From the NCBI GenBank assembly GCA_037147175.1, contig JBAWVS010000010.1:1-58173 (forward strand): a stretch of 58,173 nt of DNA, in the 5' to 3' direction. Origin of the DNA: a bacterium (GTDB taxonomy: Bacteria > Cyanobacteriota > Vampirovibrionia > Gastranaerophilales > UBA9971). Position 1 is the stretch's first letter; each line of letters opens with the position of its first letter. The notes under the pieces were generated by a model. The model did not search any database and was not told where the DNA came from. It saw nothing but the letters and a program-made list of their open reading frames with translations. Of this stretch, positions 33,342 to 42,307 are shown in pieces. The position numbers and the translations under genes are program-made.

Positions 33342-36002
33342 TTATTTTTCCTTACATAAATTTTTCATACTTGCCTCCGGTGCAACTACTGAAAGTACGT
33401 AAGGTGAACTTAAATATTTATTTGCCGTACTCATTACATCTTCGGAAGTTACTGTATTTATCAGATCAGGAAAATCATAAGTAAACCTGAAACCTTTGTC
33501 AATGATTTCAAACCACCCCAGATAATGAGCCTTCTCCTGATTGGTTTCCTGTGAAAGCAAAAAATCGCCTATAAGTTTTTGTTTGGCATCATTAAGCTCG
33601 TCCTGACTTACTGTTTCTGTTTTTAATCTTGTTATTTCCTGTAAAAACTTGCTTTTTACCAGATCAATATTTTTCGGCTCCGTGCCAATGTACATTGCAA
33701 ACACCGACCCATCTTTTTTTGGAGAATAAGAGCTTCCAACGCTGTAGCACAAACCCTGTTTTTCACGGAATGTTTTAAAAAGTCTTGAACTTAATCCGCC
33801 GCCAAGCATGGAATCAATGACTTGAAGAGAGGCGTATTCTTTTTCATTTCTGATTCCTTCGACAGGCCAACCTATTAACATCCATGCCGCTGAGGTTTCA
33901 TCTTTTTGGCATACAATTTTATCGGCAGGAAATTTCTTGACTTCCGCAGAAGGTTTGAGAGTCAGCTTTTCAGTGTTTGAGCAAGGAAAAGCTGTAGTGA
34001 ATTTTTGCGTTATTTTATCTTGATTTATGTTTCCTGAAACAGATACAACCATATTTTGCGGAATAAATATTTTTTTGTGAAAATCTATAAGTTCTTCTCT
34101 GGTTAAAGAAGGAACACTTTTTTCGAGGATTTCGCCTATGTTTCCGTAAGGCTGGTTTTGATACATAGCACGGCTAAAGCCTTCAGACATCTTGGACATG
34201 GGTCGATCTCTGGATTTTGTAATGTCCTGAAGAATGTCTTTCTTCCCTTTTTCTACATATTCAGGGGAAAAAGCAGGATTATTTATCACATCAGCCAGTA
34301 TTTCAAAGGCTTTATCAAAATCTGCTCTGGTCGATTTCAGCTGAATTTCGAAGCAATCCGAATCAAGCATCGGAGAAATAACTACTCCCATGTCTTCTAC
34401 TGCTTTTGTAATTTCATAGGCGCTTCGGTTTTTTGTTCCCTGTAATATAGTTTTTACAAGAAGATTCGTTATCCCAGCTGGAGAATCCAGGAGTTTTCCT
34501 CCTTTTACAAAAACACTTAGTGAAATAATGTCATTTGAAGTAACAGGGTTTGTTATCAAAGTCATTCCGTTATTTAAAACGGTTTTTGTGGTGTTTTTGC
34601 AGGTTTCCTGAGGTGGGGAAACAGAATTTACTTTTATTTGGGAAACAGGAATCACCGATGAGTTTTCCGGCTTTGCTTGCTTTGAATTCTTACTGTTTGA
34701 AGGAAGAAGCACAGACAAAGCCATGCCGGAAGGTTTAATATATTTTTGTGCTGTTTTCTGAATCTCCTCTGCTGTTACAGCGTTTACATATTTTAAATGA
34801 TTTGTATAAGAGTCAATGTTTCCTTCTATAGTCATAACATAGCCCAAAGAGTTTGCTATTTCTTCTACTGATTCATTTTCATAAACAAAAGCTCTTTCTT
34901 CCTGAGTTTTTGCTCTGTTTAGTTCTTCGTCCGTAACTTTTGTTTCTCTAAGTTTTTTTAATTCATTTTCAATAGATGTTTTTACTTTTTGGTATTTTGA
35001 AGGATCAAAGTCTGCTGATACAAAGAAAATACTGTCATCTCTCAAGCTGTAATGCCCTGAATCTACTGAAGAAACAATGTTTTGTTTTTCTTTTAAATCC
35101 TGATAAAGCCTTGAACTTTTGCCGCCTCCGAGTATTGAAGCCGCAAGATCAAGAGCATAGCTTTCTTTTATGTCATTTATAGGGACTCCCTTGAATCCCA
35201 TACAAATGTATCCAAAATTAATTTTTTCTTTAGCTGTCTTTGTTTGTGGTTTTAACAATGTGGCTTCTCTTGGAAATTTAGGAAGTACAACTTTGTTAGA
35301 AACTTCTGCTTTATAGTTTTCTTCAAGCATACAAAGAATTTTTTGAGGATCAACATCTCCGACAATAATAGTGGTCATATTTGAAGGCACATAATAATTG
35401 TGGTAATATTCCAAAATGTTTTTTCTCGGAATATTTTCTATATTTGATGCCGGTCCGAGAGTTTCATATCTATAAGGATGTGTTTTAAAAATCAGACTTA
35501 TTAAATTATCGAACAATATGGAGTCGGGGTTGTCTTCTGATCTTCTTATTTCTTCCTGAACCACTTTTCTTTCTTTATTAAGTTCAGCTTCCGGAAAAGT
35601 TGCATTAAGCAGCATATCAGCATTAAGTTTTATTGCTGTCGCAACGTCTTTTGAGGGTATTGTTATATAAAAATGGGTAAAATCCTTGCTAGTCGCTGCA
35701 TTAAATTTCCCGCCTTTTGACTCAAGAATTTTGTCAATTTCGCCCTGTTTATGTTTTTTTGTTCCTTTGAATATAAGATGTTCTAAAAAATGCGAAACCC
35801 CGTTATTTTTATTATTTTCGTTGAGCGAACCTGTGTTTACCCATGTGTCAACTGTAACGATAGGATTGGTGTGGATTTCCTTAATTACAACAGTGTGTCC
35901 TGTTTTGAGGTGAAAAACACATGGAGGGCTGTCCTGCGCAAAACTTGCTGTGCTTATGCAGAAAACTAAGCATACAAGCAGTCTGATAAAAATTTTGTAC
36001 AT
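33342..36002 (-). CDS. Double-domain M16 (pitrilysin-type) zinc peptidase, exported
   Basis: About 886 residues with a signal peptide (MYKIFIRLLVCLVF, cleavage near SFAQ). The first M16 half has the inverted zinc motif HFLEHLIFKG, and the second glutamate ligand is in the VVQEEIRRSEDN region. It is followed by the inactive partner domain. A second pair begins near residue 480 (LNNGMTLITNPVTSND) and lacks HxxEH. So two M16 modules are joined in one chain, as in large periplasmic peptidases that degrade peptides. I place the start at ATG 36002 (GGGGA upstream); a TTG at 36026 has no good site. Confidence 0.92.
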   Translation of the reverse strand: MYKIFIRLLVCLVFCISTASFAQDSPPCVFHLKTGHTVVIKEIHTNPIVTVDTWVNTGSLNENNKNNGVSHFLEHLIFKGTKKHKQGEIDKILESKGGKFNAATSKDFTHFYITIPSKDVATAIKLNADMLLNATFPEAELNKERKVVQEEIRRSEDNPDSILFDNLISLIFKTHPYRYETLGPASNIENIPRKNILEYYHNYYVPSNMTTIIVGDVDPQKILCMLEENYKAEVSNKVVLPKFPREATLLKPQTKTAKEKINFGYICMGFKGVPINDIKESYALDLAASILGGGKSSRLYQDLKEKQNIVSSVDSGHYSLRDDSIFFVSADFDPSKYQKVKTSIENELKKLRETKVTDEELNRAKTQEERAFVYENESVEEIANSLGYVMTIEGNIDSYTNHLKYVNAVTAEEIQKTAQKYIKPSGMALSVLLPSNSKNSKQAKPENSSVIPVSQIKVNSVSPPQETCKNTTKTVLNNGMTLITNPVTSNDIISLSVFVKGGKLLDSPAGITNLLVKTILQGTKNRSAYEITKAVEDMGVVISPMLDSDCFEIQLKSTRADFDKAFEILADVINNPAFSPEYVEKGKKDILQDITKSRDRPMSKMSEGFSRAMYQNQPYGNIGEILEKSVPSLTREELIDFHKKIFIPQNMVVSVSGNINQDKITQKFTTAFPCSNTEKLTLKPSAEVKKFPADKIVCQKDETSAAWMLIGWPVEGIRNEKEYASLQVIDSMLGGGLSSRLFKTFREKQGLCYSVGSSYSPKKDGSVFAMYIGTEPKNIDLVKSKFLQEITRLKTETVSQDELNDAKQKLIGDFLLSQETNQEKAHYLGWFEIIDKGFRFTYDFPDLINTVTSEDVMSTANKYLSSPYVLSVVAPEASMKNLCKEK

Positions 36003-36100
36003 CTTATATAATCCCCAATCTTTCAATTTTAATCACAACAAAAATATACACTAAAAAGCAACTGTTCGGAAAGTCATTACATGGGGTAATTTATTATACT

Positions 36101-36131
36101 AAAGAGCAGACTGATTTAAGGTCTGCTCTTT
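36101..36131 (-). terminator. Terminator-like hairpin after the 117-residue gene
   Basis: AAAGAGCAGAC (36101-36111) and its exact reverse complement (36121-36131) enclose 9 bases. It stands between a minus-strand gene end (36156) and the start of the next one (36002). The T-tract on the minus strand is weak. Confidence 0.65.
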
Positions 36132-36155
36132 AAAAATTAATTCAGATTTTTTGTT

Positions 36156-36509
36156 TTATGCAAGTAGATCTGTTTTAAATACAGGCACTTTAATTTCTTG
36201 TTGGTGGGCATCTTCAATAACTATCGTAGAACCGCTCATTTTCTTAAGCAACTCTATAAGAGCTTTAACAGGATCTTTACCAAAATTAATTAATCCTTTA
36301 AGCATACCCTTTTCATCTTTTATTGATGCGGTAGCACCTTTTTTTGTTAGAACTTCAAAAATAACGTTACCGGTATTTGTTGTCCCATCGACATTTAATA
36401 CTAAACCTTTTGTGTTAATAGCCCTAATTGCGTTAACAGCTTGTCCTCTTACCGGTCCTGATGAAGGAAGTCCAACTTCTAAACTTTTAAGTGCTTGTAT
36501 CGCCGTCAT
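36156..36509 (-). CDS. Hypothetical small soluble protein
   Basis: A 117-residue protein with a well-placed AGAGGA before its ATG. It is soluble, with alternating strand-like (GLVLNVDGTTNTGNVIFEVL) and helical (VKALIELLKKMSG) parts; no cysteine, signal peptide or membrane segment. I do not recognise a family. It stands alone between purB and the M16 peptidase on the same strand, with hairpins on one side. It could be a small accessory or regulatory protein. Confidence 0.7.
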   Translation of the reverse strand: MTAIQALKSLEVGLPSSGPVRGQAVNAIRAINTKGLVLNVDGTTNTGNVIFEVLTKKGATASIKDEKGMLKGLINFGKDPVKALIELLKKMSGSTIVIEDAHQQEIKVPVFKTDLLA

Positions 36510-36692
36510 ATTGTCCTCTTTCTTATGATTTTTTTACATAGTTTCAAAACTTCTATTTATATAAAACATGTGAAGAAAAAAAGTGATACCCGATTTTAAA
36601 TAAATTTTCTTTTTAAAAAGAAATCAGGGTAAAACTTTCGCTATGCTTAAAAAAGACTGCTTAATGTTTCTTAATGTTATTTGTAAAAGTAT

Positions 36693-37988
36693 TTAAATTC
36701 CAAGTCTCTCGTATATTTTGTTAATATTTCTTAAGTAAAAATCAGTGTCAAAGCAGGATTCTATTTCTCTAACCGAAAGTTTTTCGGTAATCCGTAAATC
36801 TTTAAGCAAATTTCCTTTGAAGTCACCGACAGGGTTGTTCCATGCCTGATGGGCATTGGATTGAACAAGCCTGTAAGCGTCTTCTCTCAACATTCCTTTG
36901 TCGCAAAGGGCAAGCATTACTCGTTGGGAATAAATTACTCCGCCGTAAAGCGCTGTATTCTTTTTCATGTTCTCAGGATAAACCTGCAAATTATCAACAA
37001 TATTTTTGAATCTGTTAAGCATATAATCAACCAGAATAGTCGTATCAGGGAAAATTATTCGCTCGACAGAACTGTGGCTTATATCTCTTTCATGCCAAAG
37101 AGGAATATTCTCAAGTGCCGCAATAGAATTTGCTCTTATGATTCTTGCAAGACCCGTTAAATTTTCAGAACCTATAGGATTTTTTTTATGCGGCATGGCT
37201 GAAGAGCCCTTTTGTCCTTTAGAAAATCCTTCTTCAACTTCAAGTACTTCCGTTCTTTGAAGATGTCTTATTTCTACACAAAATTGTTCAATTGTAGTAG
37301 ATATTAGCGCAAGTGTCTGCATATAATAAGCGTGTAAATCTCTTTGAATTACCTGCGTAGAAACCTTTGCAGGATTAAGACCAAGTTCTTTGCAGGCAAT
37401 CTCTTCGATTTTTGGGTCGATATTGCTGTAATTTCCAACAGGTCCGCTAATCATTCCGACATTAATTTCTTCCGATGTTCTTTGAAATCTTTTTAGGTTT
37501 CTCTGCATTATATCGAGCCAGAGGCACATTTTATGACCAAAAGTCGTTGGCTCGGCGTGAATTCCGTGAGAACGCCCGATGCAAACTGTTTCTTTATGTT
37601 CTTTTGCTTTTATTTTTATTGAGTCGATAACAGCTTTAATGTTGTCCTCAATGATTTTATTAGCCTGTTTAATCTGAAGAGCAAGAGCCGTATCCAAAAC
37701 ATCGGAACTTGTCATTCCCATGTGTATATATCTTGAGGATTCTCCGACTTTTTCATTTACACTTGTCAAAAAAGCTATAACATCGTGTTTTACTTCCTGT
37801 TCAACTTCATCAATTCTCTTTATATCAAAGCCTGATTTGGTTTCAATTTCTTTTAATGCTCCATCAGGAATATTTCCCAGTTTATTGTGCGCTCTACAAA
37901 CAGCCAGTTCTACATCAAGCCAGCATTTATATTTATTTTCGGGTTCCCAGATATTTGTCATTTCCTGTCGTGAATATCTTTGAATCAT
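36693..37988 (-). CDS. purB: Adenylosuccinate lyase
   Basis: About 431 residues, full length for the bacterial enzyme. MIQRYSRQEMTNIWEPENKY is the family start; HMGMTSSDVLDTALAL and the signature SSAMPHKKNPIGSENLTGLAR with the catalytic Ser loop are intact, as is the HGIHAEPTTFGHK substrate histidine block. It splits succinyl groups in two steps of purine synthesis. The start is set at ATG 37988 because AAGGAG lies 8 bases upstream; the TTG two codons earlier is too close to that site. Confidence 0.96.
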   Translation of the reverse strand: MIQRYSRQEMTNIWEPENKYKCWLDVELAVCRAHNKLGNIPDGALKEIETKSGFDIKRIDEVEQEVKHDVIAFLTSVNEKVGESSRYIHMGMTSSDVLDTALALQIKQANKIIEDNIKAVIDSIKIKAKEHKETVCIGRSHGIHAEPTTFGHKMCLWLDIMQRNLKRFQRTSEEINVGMISGPVGNYSNIDPKIEEIACKELGLNPAKVSTQVIQRDLHAYYMQTLALISTTIEQFCVEIRHLQRTEVLEVEEGFSKGQKGSSAMPHKKNPIGSENLTGLARIIRANSIAALENIPLWHERDISHSSVERIIFPDTTILVDYMLNRFKNIVDNLQVYPENMKKNTALYGGVIYSQRVMLALCDKGMLREDAYRLVQSNAHQAWNNPVGDFKGNLLKDLRITEKLSVREIESCFDTDFYLRNINKIYERLGI

Positions 37989-38088
37989 TGCCAAATCTCC
38001 TTTTTCCTCTTCTTATTAGTAATTATAAGATAAACATTTTTTATTTGATTTTTCAAAGACGATAAAATTAGTTATAATAAATATTGTT

Positions 38089-39075
38089 ATGAACAAAGAA
38101 AAAATACTTGAAATAAAAAACCTTAATATAAGTTTTCAAATGGAAGATGAACTGGCAAGAGCGGTTCATGGAGTGAGCTTTGCTCTTGAAAAAGGTAAAG
38201 TACTCGGAATAGTAGGCGAATCGGGTTGCGGAAAATCTGTAACAGCCATGTCTATAATGAAATTATTGCCCTCAAATGCGGTCATAGAATCAGGAGAAAT
38301 ATTATACTTCGAAGCGAAATCAAATCTGTTAAATGAAATAAACCTTTTGAAACTTTCTGCAAATGAAATGCAAAAGATAAGAGGAAGCAAGATTTCATTA
38401 ATTCCGCAAGATCCCCTGACAGCCTTAAATCCTCTTTATACAATCGGAGAGCAGATTATTGAAACAATAGAATATCACAGGAAAGTTTCAAGGAAAAAAG
38501 CAAAAGAAATAGCCATAGAAACTCTAAAAAGCGTAAAAATTCCTGAACCTGAAAACAGGTTAAATGATTACCCTCACCAGTTTTCTGGAGGCATGAGACA
38601 AAGAGCCATTATTGCCATGTCTTTATGTTGTAATCCCGAACTTATTATAGCTGATGAGCCTACAACTGCCCTTGATGTCACGGTTCAGGCGCAAATTCTT
38701 GATCTTATTAAACAAATTCAGGCGGAAAGAGGAACTTCGTTAATATTTATCACGCATGACCTTGGAGTTATAGCGGAATTTTGCAACCATGTCGCTGTAA
38801 TGTATGCAGGAAGAATAGTTGAATATGCTCAAGTATCCGATATTTTCAAAAATCCTTTGCACCCATACACACAAGGACTTTTGGACTCGTTACCGTCTAT
38901 TGATAAAGAAGTCCTAAACGTAATACACGGACAGCCGCCAGCAATTACTGAGGATATTTCAGGATGCGTTTTTCACCCGAGATGTCCTCGCAGAATGCCT
39001 GTTTGTGAGGCAATGGACCCTGCTTTGACTGTAAAAGAAAATGAACGTCAAGTATATTGTCATTTATTTGATTAA
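38089..39075 (+). CDS. Oligopeptide/dipeptide ABC transporter ATPase (DppD/OppD)
   Basis: A 328-residue ABC ATPase with Walker A GESGCGKS, Q-loop region LIPQDPLTALNP, signature FSGGMRQRA, Walker B LIIADEPTTALD and the switch histidine in FITHDLG. The C-terminal oligopeptide/dipeptide extension ends in the cysteine block CVFHPRCPRRMPVC typical of DppD/OppD. It powers uptake of peptides (or nickel in relatives). No permease or binding protein lies next to it here, so its partners must be elsewhere. No strong ribosome binding site. Confidence 0.92.
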   Translation: MNKEKILEIKNLNISFQMEDELARAVHGVSFALEKGKVLGIVGESGCGKSVTAMSIMKLLPSNAVIESGEILYFEAKSNLLNEINLLKLSANEMQKIRGSKISLIPQDPLTALNPLYTIGEQIIETIEYHRKVSRKKAKEIAIETLKSVKIPEPENRLNDYPHQFSGGMRQRAIIAMSLCCNPELIIADEPTTALDVTVQAQILDLIKQIQAERGTSLIFITHDLGVIAEFCNHVAVMYAGRIVEYAQVSDIFKNPLHPYTQGLLDSLPSIDKEVLNVIHGQPPAITEDISGCVFHPRCPRRMPVCEAMDPALTVKENERQVYCHLFD

Positions 39076-39104
39076 TCATAAATTTTGTAAAATATTTTTT
39101 TGTT

Positions 39105-39959
39105 TTATTGATTATTCCATTTATATACTGATTTTTTATCAGGAGTACTATCAATAAAAGGGGCATAATTCGTAAAAGTTAAATCATTTTTTGTTCGCAT
39201 TCTTTCCTTCATTTCTTCAAGCCATTGCAAATTTAGCTTGTCATCCTTGAAAACAGGCTGGACAATATCTCCCCATGAGTCAATTAGTACAGCTTTTTTT
39301 CCCCATGTTAAAGGGTTGCTTAAATTTGCATTTTTATCCAGCCCTACAACAACAAATACGTGATCTGAAGAGCATGAATTGTTTTTAATTTTTTTATCAT
39401 AATAATCTAAAGGTGAGTCATAAAAACCTTTAGTGTCTTCAATTTCAGAAAAGGCTGCAATTAAGGCAAAATTTGTAATTTTTTTATTTTCAGCCAGATA
39501 ATTTGCGGTCAATATAGCGTTTTCAGTACAATTTCCCATATGCATTATCGGAGCGTATTCACAGGTAATTTTTACAAAATCGTCAATGCTTTTTCCTTTT
39601 CTCTGCTTGTCTAAATATATCCTATCGCTCATTAATTTATGATTGAAATCGTGCAGCGAGTAGTCATCAGCAAATCTTGATTGATTAAACGAGTCCTCGT
39701 CAATTTTTTTAGTTGTAGAAAATAAATTCAAGTTTTTAACGTAACTATAGACTTCTTGGGCAAGCTTTAAATTATTATTAAGCTCTTTGTTAGAACCAAA
39801 TGACAAAAACCTGGCTTTTATTGAGTCAGTAGGGATTTTTGCCAAAGGAATAAGATTATTGTCAAACATTTCATTTTTGGCAATGTTAGTTTGTTTAGCG
39901 CTGTTTTCACTGTTAGAATTTAAAATATTTGAATTAATTTTAAGAAGCTTGATATGCAT
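39105..39959 (-). CDS. Putative papain/transglutaminase-fold cysteine protease
   Basis: A 284-residue protein without signal peptide or membrane segment. The N-terminal ~45 residues are rich in Asn and Ser and look unstructured. Residues 130-235 show a likely Cys-His-Asp triad in order: MGNCTENAIL (Cys144), SSDHVFVVVGL (His200) and KAVLIDSWGDIV (Asp227). The same order and spacing occur in papain-like and transglutaminase-like enzymes, including several effectors that bacteria deliver into host cells. I cannot name a family. It stands alone, convergent with the ABC ATPase gene, with a weak ribosome binding site. Expression and secretion are not proven. Confidence 0.65.
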   Translation of the reverse strand: MHIKLLKINSNILNSNSENSAKQTNIAKNEMFDNNLIPLAKIPTDSIKARFLSFGSNKELNNNLKLAQEVYSYVKNLNLFSTTKKIDEDSFNQSRFADDYSLHDFNHKLMSDRIYLDKQRKGKSIDDFVKITCEYAPIMHMGNCTENAILTANYLAENKKITNFALIAAFSEIEDTKGFYDSPLDYYDKKIKNNSCSSDHVFVVVGLDKNANLSNPLTWGKKAVLIDSWGDIVQPVFKDDKLNLQWLEEMKERMRTKNDLTFTNYAPFIDSTPDKKSVYKWNNQ

Positions 39960-40101
39960 AACTTATCTCAATTTGTTGAACATAAATTTATAAAACATCT
40001 CAAGTTGAAAAATTGCTAATAAAATAAAAATACTTGATAGAAAATCATGTTCATGGTTTTTTAGATAGTGTCACTTAATATGAGAAAGTATCTGTTTTCT
40101 A

Positions 40102-40129
40102 TTGACAGTAGTTCTTTAGCAAATATGAT
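40102..40129 (+). promoter_or_regulatory. Strong promoter of the tRNA-tuf operon
   Basis: TTGACA (40102-40107, perfect consensus) and TATGAT (40124-40129) lie 16 bases apart, 20 bases before the first tRNA gene. This is the clearest vegetative promoter of the window and probably drives tRNA, EF-Tu and perhaps the ribosomal genes. Confidence 0.7.
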
Positions 40130-40148
40130 AATAACTTATAGGTAAAGT

Positions 40149-40220
40149 GCCGGTGTAGCTCAACGGCAGAGCAACGGTTTTGTAAACCGTAGGTTGTAGG
40201 TTCGAATCCCATCACCGGCT
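40149..40220 (+). tRNA. tRNA-Thr (anticodon TGT)
   Basis: A 72-base cloverleaf: acceptor stem GCCGGTG with CACCGGC, anticodon loop TTTGTAA (anticodon TGT), T-loop TTCGAAT. One A-C mismatch lies in the T stem. No CCA is encoded. It reads threonine codons ACA (and others by wobble). Confidence 0.95.
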
Positions 40221-40234
40221 GATTTCACTAAAAT

Positions 40235-40317
40235 GGGTAGGTGCCCGAGTGGCTAATGGGGGTGGACTGTAAATCCACTGGCTTGCGCCTACGCTGGTTC
40301 GAATCCAGCCCTGCCCA
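40235..40317 (+). tRNA. tRNA-Tyr (anticodon GTA)
   Basis: An 83-base tRNA with the long variable arm expected for tyrosine. Acceptor stem GGGTAGG with CCTGCCC (one T-G pair), anticodon loop CTGTAAA (anticodon GTA), T-loop TTCGAAT, discriminator A. It follows tRNA-Thr after 14 bases. Confidence 0.95.
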
Positions 40318-40330
40318 ATATTTTTTTCTT

Positions 40331-40430
40331 GCCGGACGGGGAAATACAAAATCCCCCAATGCAAGGGAACGAGTTCCAAAAACCAACAACGAAAACTCAT
40401 TATTTCCGTTTAGGTTTTCTTCACTCCGGC
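40331..40430 (+). ncRNA. Structured spacer between two tRNA genes
   Basis: Four nested or serial stems fit this 100-base stretch: closing GCCGGA/TCCGGC (40331-40336, 40425-40430), GGGGA/TCCCC (40338-40342, 40352-40356), GGAA/TTCC with a CGAG loop (40366-40369, 40374-40377) and GAAAAC/GTTTTC (40391-40396, 40414-40419). This is like a three-armed cloverleaf but without tRNA motifs. It may be a small RNA, a processing element or the trace of another gene. The enterobacterial thrU-tyrU-glyT-thrT-tufB operon has a glycine tRNA here. Confidence 0.35.
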
Positions 40431-40436
40431 CCGCAT

Positions 40437-40508
40437 GCCCATGTAGCGCAGGGGTAGCGCATTCCCTTGGTAAGGGAAAGGTCACGAGTTCAAATCTCGT
40501 CATGGGCT
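40437..40508 (+). tRNA. tRNA-Thr (anticodon GGT)
   Basis: A 72-base cloverleaf: acceptor stem GCCCATG with CATGGGC, anticodon loop TTGGTAA (anticodon GGT), T-loop TTCAAAT. No CCA is encoded. It reads ACC and ACT. It is followed by the EF-Tu gene 80 bases later. Confidence 0.95.
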
Positions 40509-40588
40509 GAATAATAACCCCACAAAGTAATGTGATACGAAATATAGACGGTATCAAACGATTGTTAATTTAAAAAGGAGAGTTTAAA

Positions 40589-41797
40589 ATGGCTCGCGAA
40601 AAATTTGCAAGAACTAAACCACACGTTAACGTCGGTACAATAGGACACGTTGACCACGGTAAAACAACATTAACAGCTGCTATAACTGCAAGTTTAGCTG
40701 CTGTAGGACAAGCAACTGCTAAAAAATTCGATGAAATTGATGCAGCTCCTGAAGAAAAAGCAAGAGGAATTACGATTTCAACAGCACACGTTGAGTATGA
40801 AACAACTTCAAGACACTATGCTCACGTTGATTGCCCTGGACACGCAGATTATGTTAAAAACATGATCACCGGTGCTGCTCAGATGGATGGCGGTATCCTC
40901 GTTATATCTGCTGCTGACGGACCTATGCCTCAAACAAGAGAACATATTCTTTTAGCTCGTCAGGTTGGCGTACCTAAATTAGTAATATTTCTTAACAAAT
41001 CTGACATGGTTGATGATGAAGAACTTTTAGACTTAGTTGAATTAGAATCAAGAGAACTTTTGAGCATGTACGAATTTGATGGAGACAATATTCCATTCAT
41101 TCGCGGTTCAGCTTTAAAAGCACTCGAAGCAGTTCAAGCTAATCCTACAATTAAACGTGGCGAAGACAAATGGGTTGATAAAATATGGGAATTAATGGAT
41201 GCAGTAGATGACTATATCCCAACTCCTGAAAGACAAATCGACTTACCATTCTTAATGCCTGTTGAAGATGTATTCTCAATCACAGGTAGAGGAACAGTTG
41301 CTACCGGAAGAGTAGAAAGAGGAAAAGTTAAAGTTGGCGAAGAAGTTGAACTTATCGGTTTCGGTGAAACAAGAAAAACAGTTGTTACCGGTGTTGAAAT
41401 GTTCAGAAAAATGCTTGATGAAGGTCTTGCCGGAGATAACGTTGGTCTTTTGCTTAGAGGCGTTAACAAAGAGCAAATTGAAAGAGGTCAAGTACTTGCT
41501 AAACCAGGTTCAATTAAACCTCATACAAAATTCACAGCTAACGTGTACGTACTGAAAAAAGAAGAAGGCGGAAGACACACCCCATTCTTCCCGGGATACA
41601 GACCACAATTTTATATCAGAACAACTGACGTTACCGGTTCAATCAAATTTGAACAAGAAATGGTAATGCCTGGCGACAACGTAGTAATGGATATTGAATT
41701 AATCGCACCTGTAGCTATCGAGCAAGGTATGAGATTCGCTATTCGTGAAGGCGGAAGAACAGTTGGTGCCGGTGTTGTAGATAAAATCATTCAATAA
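40589..41797 (+). CDS. tuf: Elongation factor Tu
   Basis: A 402-residue EF-Tu. G1 is [11 protein letters not shown], the switch II region [20 protein letters not shown], and the base-specificity motif reads NKSDMVDD where NKCD or NKVD is usual. Domains 2 and 3 ([36 protein letters not shown]) are complete. It brings aminoacyl-tRNA to the ribosome. The AAAAAGGAG site lies 8 bases before the ATG. It stands behind three tRNA genes and directly before rpsJ, joining the thrU-tufB type of arrangement with the S10 operon. Confidence 0.98.
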   Translation: MAREKFARTKPHVNVGTIGHVDHGKTTLTAAITASLAAVGQATAKKFDEIDAAPEEKARGITISTAHVEYETTSRHYAHVDCPGHADYVKNMITGAAQMDGGILVISAADGPMPQTREHILLARQVGVPKLVIFLNKSDMVDDEELLDLVELESRELLSMYEFDGDNIPFIRGSALKALEAVQANPTIKRGEDKWVDKIWELMDAVDDYIPTPERQIDLPFLMPVEDVFSITGRGTVATGRVERGKVKVGEEVELIGFGETRKTVVTGVEMFRKMLDEGLAGDNVGLLLRGVNKEQIERGQVLAKPGSIKPHTKFTANVYVLKKEEGGRHTPFFPGYRPQFYIRTTDVTGSIKFEQEMVMPGDNVVMDIELIAPVAIEQGMRFAIREGGRTVGAGVVDKIIQ

Positions 41798-41808
41798 GTT
41801 AAAGCAAG

Positions 41809-41840
41809 ATTTGCGAATGCCTGAAAAGGCGTTCGCAAAT
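41809..41840 (+). promoter_or_regulatory. Stem-loop with GAAA tetraloop between tuf and rpsJ
   Basis: Bases 41809-41822 pair with 41827-41840 (14 base pairs, one G-T) around the loop GAAA. No T-tract follows, so it is probably a processing or regulatory hairpin or partial attenuator rather than a full terminator. Confidence 0.6.
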
Positions 41841-41878
41841 TCATTAAATTAATTAAAGAAAGGTAGATATACTGAATC

Positions 41879-42211
41879 ATGGCAACTAAGCAGCAAAAGC
41901 CACCAAAAAAACAAAGAATCAGAGTATGTTTAAAAGCATATGACCATCGTTTAATTGATGCTTCAGCAGAAAAAATTGTTGAAACAGCAAAACGCACTGA
42001 CGCAAAGGTTGCCGGCCCAATTCCGCTACCTACTAAACGCAGAATATATTGTGTTTTGAAATCTCCTCACGTTGATAAAAAATCAAGAGAACATTTCGAA
42101 ATGCGTATACACAAAAGAATAATAGATATTCACGAACCAACAAAGCAAACAACAGAAGAGCTTAGCAGATTAGATTTACCTGCCGGTGTTGACATTGAAG
42201 TTAAGTTGTAA
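41879..42211 (+). CDS. rpsJ: 30S ribosomal protein S10
   Basis: A 110-residue S10 with family blocks [24 protein letters not shown] and [18 protein letters not shown]. It has about ten extra residues at the N-terminus ([11 protein letters not shown]) compared with the usual 100-105. S10 also has a role in transcription antitermination with NusB. It is the first gene of the classical S10 gene order. Confidence 0.97.
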   Translation: MATKQQKPPKKQRIRVCLKAYDHRLIDASAEKIVETAKRTDAKVAGPIPLPTKRRIYCVLKSPHVDKKSREHFEMRIHKRIIDIHEPTKQTTEELSRLDLPAGVDIEVKL

Positions 42212-42249
42212 TACAACTAAATAAAATTGAATACATTAAGTAGTTGAAT

Positions 42250-42288
42250 GTGATCTACGGCTTGGTAAAAAAGTTACGTAGCGCTCAC
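42250..42288 (+). promoter_or_regulatory. Leader stem-loop before rplC
   Basis: GTGATCTACG (42250-42259) pairs with CGTAGCGCTCAC (42277-42288) with a small bulge. It stands in the 96-base gap before L3 and may be a control or processing element. Confidence 0.45.
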
Positions 42289-42307
42289 AAAGAGAGGAAA
42301 ATATAAA

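Noticed and set aside
36151-36528. 125-residue frame on the plus strand
   Set aside because: It is the antisense of the 117-residue minus-strand gene, which has a good ribosome binding site; the plus frame has none.
40212-40557. Open frames on both strands over the tRNA cluster (up to 109 residues)
   Set aside because: They cover three clear tRNA genes and their spacer. Translations of this type are well-known artefacts of tRNA sequence.
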